Assembly (NCBI GenBank): GCA_039111635.1
Contig: JBCAQO010000007.1
Coordinates: 992,001-1,056,000, forward strand
Source: Heterobasidion occidentale
Taxonomy: Eukaryota; Basidiomycota; Agaricomycetes; Russulales; Bondarzewiaceae
Length of the DNA: 64,000 bases
Direction: 5' to 3'
The position numbers and the translations under genes were made by a program. Of the stretch, positions 57,500-64,000 are shown one piece after another (the stretch's first letter is position 1; the number at the start of each line of letters is the position of its first letter). The notes beneath the pieces were generated by a model. That model ran no database searches. It saw only the letters and a program-made list of their open reading frames with translations, and was not told where the DNA came from.

Positions 57500-58140
57500 G
57501 AGATTGCAGACACTTATCGCTTCTGTCTCGTGCTTCTGGTAAACTGACCGCGTTTGTGTAAATTTCCTTTGGTTTATCGCGGCAGACATCAACGTGAGTC
57601 ATCTGACAACTCTCCCTCTGATATACAGCTTATGTTCAGTGCATGTTGCCCTGATCTCACCTTCAAGATACATGTACTTGAACATTCACCAATCAACTGC
57701 TGGACCCCAGCGCGCACGGTGAATGTGCCTGATATGCCTCAGTTCAATATGCTTGACGAATTGACCATTCTGACAGGTTCAGTCAGGTTCGGTCATACTG
57801 CGGAGTAATCACTGTTCAGTCTGTGGACCTTTATATCCTGCTTCCGCGTATACACATGGTGCGCATTGGTTTCGCTACATAGTTTTCCGCGCATTTTTTC
57901 CACGTCGGAGATCCTCTACTGGTCGCCAAATATCCCGCAAAACCACGAAGCTATCCAGACACGTGGCCTACATGCGGAGTTCCAATACGACCCAGGGCAC
58001 ACTCAGGGCACTATCAGTCTCACTTGAACACATGCCTTGTGTATGCTCGGAGCGCCATCTCTCAAAGGTCAGTGCTGAGCGTGCTCTAGCTTTCATTCAT
58101 GTTCTTAAAATTTTCCACGCAAAGTACACGAAATTTCTCG

Positions 58141-60666
58141 CTCTCAGGTAACACAGAGGAGCCGCCACCCCGCTCAACAACACCCACGTAAGAGCGCGTT
58201 GACGGTTCCATCGCTAAACGACATACCAAGGAGCGTGTTGACCCATTGTTGAAGAGAGACCACATGGGCTGCGTCCAAATCGATGTTCCCGTCGAGGATT
58301 TTGTGCGCGACGTCTGGAAGTTCAAAGCCGATCGCCTCGGGTGGGACAAGCATGAACAAGATCTACAGTTGGACCCGACACTCGTTGCCGGATACATATC
58401 CTCTCTTGAGAATCCCGAGCGGGAGCGGGCTCCTTCCTTTGTCAGAATACTTGACGACGCGGCGAACAAGCTTGTGATGACACTGGAACTCAAGTCGTCT
58501 TGTCCCGTGGTGTTCGAGCCGATTGGGTCGAAGGAAAATGAGAGCGAAGAAACCGACCGCGAGCCGGACGTGATTGCCATGCCCCTCCTGATAGCGAAAG
58601 CCTGGCGCGAGTCGCAGGACAATGATCCGGACACGAAGAAGATGGGCTTGGAATTTCAGATGGTAACTACGTTCATCGAGTTCAAGAAGACCAAAAAGAT
58701 ATCTTTGCGCCTATCAAACCTCCACTGAAGATGGTCTCCGAGCAGCAGAAGGTATTGATGGGGACGCGAGCGGGTATGAAGCGGAAGGCGCATTCGCAAG
58801 AGACTCCGCCAAGTGCGAAGCGGAGGGCCCTTGACGGAACGGACAGCACTAGCGCCAGCTCGTCCAGCTCCGTGGATCAAATGTGCTACCCAAGTAAGAA
58901 ATGCACGACATCGATATCTACTTCTCTTGCTTCATATCGTAGGCGCAGCAAGGTCGTTGATTTCCCTGTGGAATCCGATATAGAAGCAGGGGTGAAGGAG
59001 GAGGGAGACACGTTTGCTGAAACGTTTGCTCCACCAGCAGAAGTCAAATTTGTCGATGAGACGCCGACCCTACCACTACCACCCGCTGAGACAGCCGAGG
59101 CTAGTGCTTCCCGCGTCATCGCCCGCAAGCAGCCACCTGCAGACGTGTGGAACGATTATGGTAACCTGAACAAGACATGGGATCTTAAGCCACCAGTGTT
59201 GGCCGAAGACGAGCTGCAGGCTGCCAGCTATGCGTCGGAATGTCTGGCGGATGGTCGACGGCGATACGCCACAGGGTTCTTCATCCGGAATCTGATCATA
59301 TCACTCTGGTACTACGACCGGATGGGTGTGGTGAAGTCGCAAGAGTTTGACATCGCTGAACAACCGAGGCTGTTCTTCCTTGCTCTGGCGGCGATTGCGG
59401 ATTGCAACATGGAGCGATTTGGGTACGAGCCAATGATCCACCCACCGCCGACGATGATGTCTCGCACAGTCGGACCGCCAATGCATCTGGACGGATGGGA
59501 GATCCACATTGACGAAGGCATCGACGCAGACAATATTCTGGTTCCCGGCGTTGTGAAGATGAAGATCACCGGAGATCCACTCTACGTACAGCCTGGAATT
59601 GTGGGCCGCGGGACTTCTGTCATACCTGTAACCGTCATTCCTGGGCACGAATTTGCAGGACTGGAAGCGAAGAAGAAGCTGGTGGTGAAGTTCAGCTGGC
59701 CGGCTGCGTCGCGTGTGGATTCTGAAGATGGTCTTGTGCGGCGGATCTGCAAGCGGATTGGAATGAAGGAGGCACGGCACATCACACCGATGCGACTGTC
59801 GACGATGTTGGAGGGTGCGCGGCTGGGCTTGCCACGGATGGCGGATTCATTACAGAAACTGTCAGGAGATGTCGAGGAACGCGTACTCCGCGTGATCGTA
59901 TGCGACCAGCTCAGACCTTTGAAGGATCTGGGGACTCTCCCCGAGTTCCAATCTGTGTTCCTTGATCTCGTTCGAGGTGCTGTACTGACATTTTGAGTTG
60001 TATTATTCTTGCTTATGTTTTTTTTCAACAGCACATCGTGTGGTCTTTAAGAGGGCCTATGTCATCCATCGAGACCTCAGCATAAATAACGTCATGTTCG
60101 GGGTGACGCCAGAGCGCAAGCCGTACGGTGTGCTTATCGACTGGGACCTCGCGATCGACGTCGAAGCGAAAGCTGGTGTTGGGTATGCTGCATCAGCATC
60201 GCATCGCACAGGGACAGGGCCGTTCATGGCAGTAGATCTGCTGGAGTCGCCTAAGGATTCTCCTCATTTCTACCGTCACGATCTGGAGTCGTTTTTCTAC
60301 ATCCTGATCTGGTGTGCTTGCGGCTTTCTCCTTGGCGGGAAAGAAGTACAGGAACCCAAATACGTCGGGACGTGGGCGGCGTTAACATGGAGCGATATTT
60401 ACTCAAAGAAATCGACCCTGCTCTATAATCCTCGTAACTTGAAAGCGGCCATTACGACACCATTCGAGCCCCTCTGGGATACATGGAATTGGCCGGTTGC
60501 AAAAATGATCTCAAAAGCAGGAATACAAGCTCGTGAGGATGTGGAGGGGGGTTGAAATGCGACTCTGAAACCCTGGGCGGTCGTATGACGTACCGAAGTT
60601 CATGCAAACGTTTGGCGTGAACTTTGATACTGCGCCATACATTTGGACTTGGACTTGCTTGACTGA
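58141..60666 (+). pseudogene. FunK1 kinase, copy 3 (disrupted)
   Basis: Close twin of copy 2. It shares the TAA at 58189-58191 in place of the Gln codon of copy 1. In addition one A is missing near 58699 (aaaaagatatc, against aaaaagaatatc in copy 2), which breaks the frame between the N-terminal part (58246-58728) and the rest (58731 onward). A deletion near 60545 gives an early TGA at 60553-60555 shortly before the family C-terminus, which would have ended at 60666. Unlike copy 2, the stretch around 59110 keeps the ancestral frame (RVIARKQPPADVW). The kinase core motifs VVKFSWP, HRDLSINN and LIDWDLA are all present. With three lesions I call it a pseudogene, but single-base consensus errors could account for two of them. 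Confidence 0.7.
59977..60031 (+). other. Intron of FunK1 copy 3
   Basis: 55 bp, the same as the copy 2 intron including the AACAG acceptor. Confidence 0.8.
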
Positions 60667-61491
60667 TTGAATGTGATTTGACTTGCTATGCTCCTGTTGT
60701 AGTTTTACTTTTATTGAGATAAATTGGTCATGTCGTCATTTTCAGAATGGCTCATTTTGCCAGAAGAGAGGCAAGCCGGCGTCTCCCGGCCCAGTATGTC
60801 ACCGGTCGGTTCCTTGTCTCAACCGCATCTCATGCGACTCACCATAACGTTTGCATCCGATGCCATCTTCCTATCTCTTCAGCTGAGAGCCTGTATCAGC
60901 ATGCATCATCTGGGCCTGCGAGACATTGGCCCATGAGACGACACCCGCGCTCCGATTTTTGTACTTTTCAACATGGTCACGGTTTAGAAACTCATCGAAC
61001 GAGTTCGTTTCTATATGCGCCAGGCGAATGTGGTCCAGCGGTGTAGGGCTGTAGCAGAGTGAAACATTGTGAGTTGTGTTCACCGATCGTTTTATTATTC
61101 TGATACAAATTCACCGAAAATGCCCTCGCTATAATAGAATGCGATGATCTCCGATTCGCATTCCTGGTCGGACAAAACAATGCCCATCTCGTCAACGCAA
61201 TCATTTCGACAGTCACCGCAGAGCTTTAGGCGTTCACCCCGCGACACTTACCTTCCTGGCTATGCAGCAACAGACCGTCAAGGATAACGTGTCCCAGGAT
61301 AGTGCAGGGATCTAGGTTATCAGAATTCAAGACGGATGGTCTCAAAGCTGCATTACTTTGAGACCATCTGTTCATGAACTTCTTCCATTCACGGAGGTTG
61401 TCCCCATCGAATCTCGATGGCGACTTCTAGTCACAACGTCCTTTAAAAAGGGCAAGAACACGTCCCGGAGCATCATCTCACTCCTGGCACT
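60667..61491. other. Intergenic between FunK1 copy 3 and DUF6534 gene, unit B
   Basis: Counterpart of 11008-11834 with a few indels; contains the hairpin at 61335-61368. No gene is recognised. Confidence 0.45.
61335..61368. repeat. Perfect 13-bp inverted repeat, unit B
   Basis: Same arms and loop as 11678-11711, without a change, about 125 bp before the DUF6534 start at 61492. Confidence 0.85.
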
Positions 61492-63423
61492 ATGGCATTC
61501 GATCTCAACAGCACCTATGCAGTCTTGTACATGGGCGTGGTCGTATCCTCCATGTAAGTCCGTTTCGAGGTTTACTTTGCGTTCGATGCATTGAAATGTG
61601 CACTCTGTAGGTTGTACGGCTTGACGTGCCTTCAAACGTTTCTCTACTTCCAATCATATCGTAAAGATTTCGTCCCTATACGAGCTTTGGTGAATATCTT
61701 CCTGTCATATTCTTATCTCAATTGACGGTTCTCTACAGGTTTTCACGATGTTGTGAGTCGTGAACCTCGTCCTTGCACGTTCGTAGAGCTGAATTATGAC
61801 CGGAAGGATCGTCGACAGCGTGCATCAGGCCTTCATAATCCACGCTGGCTTTTACTACCTTATCGTGAACTTTGGCAACACCACAGCAGTAGCTCCCGGC
61901 AATTGGTGAATTTCACAACTTATGTCACTTACCCGCTGCGTGTACTATGCTCACGAATCCAAACTACCAGGAGTGTCCTTGTACGTCCTCGATCTATCCA
62001 TTTCTCACTTCGTCCTTGTCTTATCCTACGTTGTAGTCAGCAGTTTTTCTCAGCGTAAGTGAAGCCGTGCAATTGATGATGCAGATTACTGATCAGGGGG
62101 GATCCAGGCTATCTCAGGTTTTCTCGTTGAATGGTGGGGTTTTCTGCGATATGCATTTTATCAACACTCACCAGCTTTACCAGCTTCATGGTCTGGCGCC
62201 TTTATCGACGTACGGATTCTTGCCTTTATTTCTTTGACGTTGTGCTAAATACATAATCGATAATCTACAGTTAGTCATGGCCAGAAATGGCTCTGCGCCT
62301 CTATTGCAAGTGTACTGCTTTCCATTTCTTCTGCAACTCGCTTATCCCGAATCGTAGTTCACTCTGATCTTCGTTGACTTCGGTATGTCTACGCTATCAT
62401 GTGTTGCACGCTAAATATACTGACTTTCGTAACACTTATCTCTGGAAGGAACGAACATAGGTGGATTTCCATTTCTATGTTCACACAACATTTCTGTTAA
62501 CGCCCGTATCGAATAGCGTGGCCAATACAAGCGTAAGAGCTATACTTTGCACGACGTCGAGTATGGTTGACTTTCTATACGCAGACTGAGAATTTTCAAG
62601 TTTACGGCACCTGTTGGACATCAGACCCAGATCCTAAACGTGCGCTGATCATTCCACTGGCCGTGATTGATTCCTCACCTATCTTGTAGTCGACTGCGAT
62701 AGCGGGGTTTTCCCTAACTGTCATCAGCGATGCGGTGTTGGCCGGTGTCCTCGTGTATTATCTTTACAAGTCTCGCACTGGGTTCAAACAGTACGGACGT
62801 TCACCATATAGAGGAGCCAGGAACCTATCTTACTTTGTTGCAGCTCCGATTCGATAATCACCCGACTCATTCTTTATACGGTCACGACTGGTCTCCTTAC
62901 TAGGTAAGCCAATCTCCTAGCCCACTCTTTCGCAACCTGATCGTTTTGCTCAGCCTCAATGCATTGATCGATTTGATTGTAGTAAGTGATCAATAGCTAA
63001 TGACCCGGATTGCATCTCACGTAGATGACTGCAGTATGTCGTGATCCCTCACGACTTTTACTTCATCTTCTTCAATTTCATGACGTCCAAGTGTGAGCGA
63101 CGGCACCTCTCGTCTTCCCTGACTCTTTTTGACAATCACACCCATGCTGCAGTATATTGCAACTCACTTTTAGCCACGTAAATTTCGTTTCTGTCGACCT
63201 CCAGAGCCTTTCGTGATATTGTTTCGATAGGTTGAACTCTAGAGCTTCTGTGCGCTCAGCATCTCAAGGAACGGATCTGGAGTTGGTTTCTTTCACCAGG
63301 GCCCTACATATGCAAGACCAACACAAAACAAATACCGTTCCGGTCAATGTGCACGTCGATGTCCATGTGAATATCATAAACTCTCTCTGTCCATCCCATT
63401 CGTTGATGTTTGCTCACTCGTAA
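61492..63423 (+). CDS. DUF6534 multi-pass membrane protein, unit B
   Basis: Second copy of the gene at 11835, with the same start (MAFDLNSTYAVLYMGVVVSS) and exon order. The C-terminal exon is open here: LNSRASVRSASQGTDLELVS continues to VNVHVDVHV and the TAA at 63421-63423, which resembles the usual family tail. This copy therefore looks the better preserved, because unit A lacks bases at several points in the second half. The exact middle exons (about 62040-63180) were not fixed in either copy. Function unknown; membrane location is inferred from the hydrophobic helices. Confidence 0.7.
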
Positions 63424-64000
63424 CCTTCTTTAGACTTTCAAGACGGAACATGAACCCCACTCTGCCTGGTCTGGCGAGAAGACGACCCTTGACATGGTAT
63501 GCCGCTCTCGGATTTTTTTGAGCCTGTTGATTGACCCTATTTGCAGGTTGGTGACACGGAGTCACAAACCAATATAGGAGAGCACTCGAGATAATTGATT
63601 GTGCGCCATGTTCCAGTGCATATGTTGTATCTATACTCCCGTCTCAGAACGAGCGAGACCCACCAATACACATACGGGTAGACGTGGGCCGACCAGAGTA
63701 GCAGGATCTTGAGCGACGCCATGCACCTGCTGGTAAACTATGAGCTGACTTGGTCCGATGATTATGGGGGCAGAGTAAGTCTGATGGCGCGTTGACTGGA
63801 ACCAAGTCCTGTAAGTAGCTCACTTATATCTACAAAGAGGCGCAAATATCTCTCACATTCTTCCACGCGTATCCCATTCCACACCTCCTTGCATCCTTCC
63901 AAGCTCGCTAGAATCGCTCAACAAGGCAGGTGTGGCGAGATTTGAACGGTTGGCTGACACTTTCAACAACTCATCTCTAGGTCTGCGATATCTATAGCGT

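Larger units (their letters stand above)
57500..64000 (+). repeat. 6.5-kb segmental duplication, unit B (runs off window)
   Basis: Direct repeat of 7836-14311. Unit B is about 25 bp longer over the same span because unit A lacks single bases at many places. It carries FunK1 copy 3, the hairpin and the DUF6534 gene in the same order. Confidence 0.95.

Overview
The window looks like nuclear DNA of an Agaricomycete (mushroom-forming basidiomycete). Genes carry many short introns of about 50-60 bp with GT...AG ends. The gene families include FunK1 fungal kinases, the basidiomycete membrane family DUF6534, a GH35 beta-galactosidase, a membrane-anchored GH76 and F-box/LRR proteins, all beside ordinary eukaryotic housekeeping genes. 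I see no rRNA, tRNA, CRISPR array or intact transposon. Two runs of exactly 100 N (28200-28299 and 57400-57499) are scaffold gaps of unknown true size. Gene names come from reading the translations; no database search was possible.

Left arm (1-14.3 kb), accessory: a disordered nuclear-looking protein (-), an intact FunK1 kinase (copy 1, +), a decayed CDK8/SSN3 cyclin-dependent-kinase pseudogene (-), then a 6.5-kb unit at 7836-14311. That unit holds FunK1 copy 2 and a DUF6534 membrane protein, and is repeated in direct orientation at 57500-64000 (right arm), where it runs off the window.

Centre (14.6-56.4 kb), largely conserved genes: zinc-finger protein (-), mitochondrial 2-oxodicarboxylate carrier (-), secreted GH35 beta-galactosidase (+), SRP9 (+), two Ser/Pro-rich unknowns (-), the 5' part of the folate enzyme FOL1 cut by a gap (-), EMC1 (-), a UBE2G1-type E2 (+), GH76 with a transmembrane segment and PY-type tail (+), PAK kinase CLA4 (-), mitochondrial ribosomal protein uS19m (-), a small single-pass membrane protein (+), an F-box protein (-), RNA polymerase III subunit RPC2/RET1 (+), UBC7 (+) and D-arabinono-1,4-lactone oxidase ALO1 (-). 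Several pairs are head-to-head with only 0.3-0.8 kb between starts. EMC1, the two E2 enzymes and SRP9 all relate to ER protein biogenesis or degradation, but I take their proximity as coincidental.

Most noteworthy: (i) the three FunK1 copies share an 800-bp tract with no difference I could find by eye, intron included, although copy 1 is clearly diverged from copies 2/3 on both sides, which is the pattern of gene conversion; (ii) copies 2 and 3 share a nonsense codon and differ in later frameshifts; (iii) the 6.5-kb duplication is near-identical except for a ~1.1-kb indel-dense block; (iv) a previously hidden SSN3/CDK8 pseudogene. Several single-base frame breaks in genes that should be essential (RET1, CLA4) or conserved (ALO1, FOL1) suggest that the consensus has indel errors, so every frameshift-based pseudogene call here needs read support. 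I found no convincing wholly new multi-gene system.
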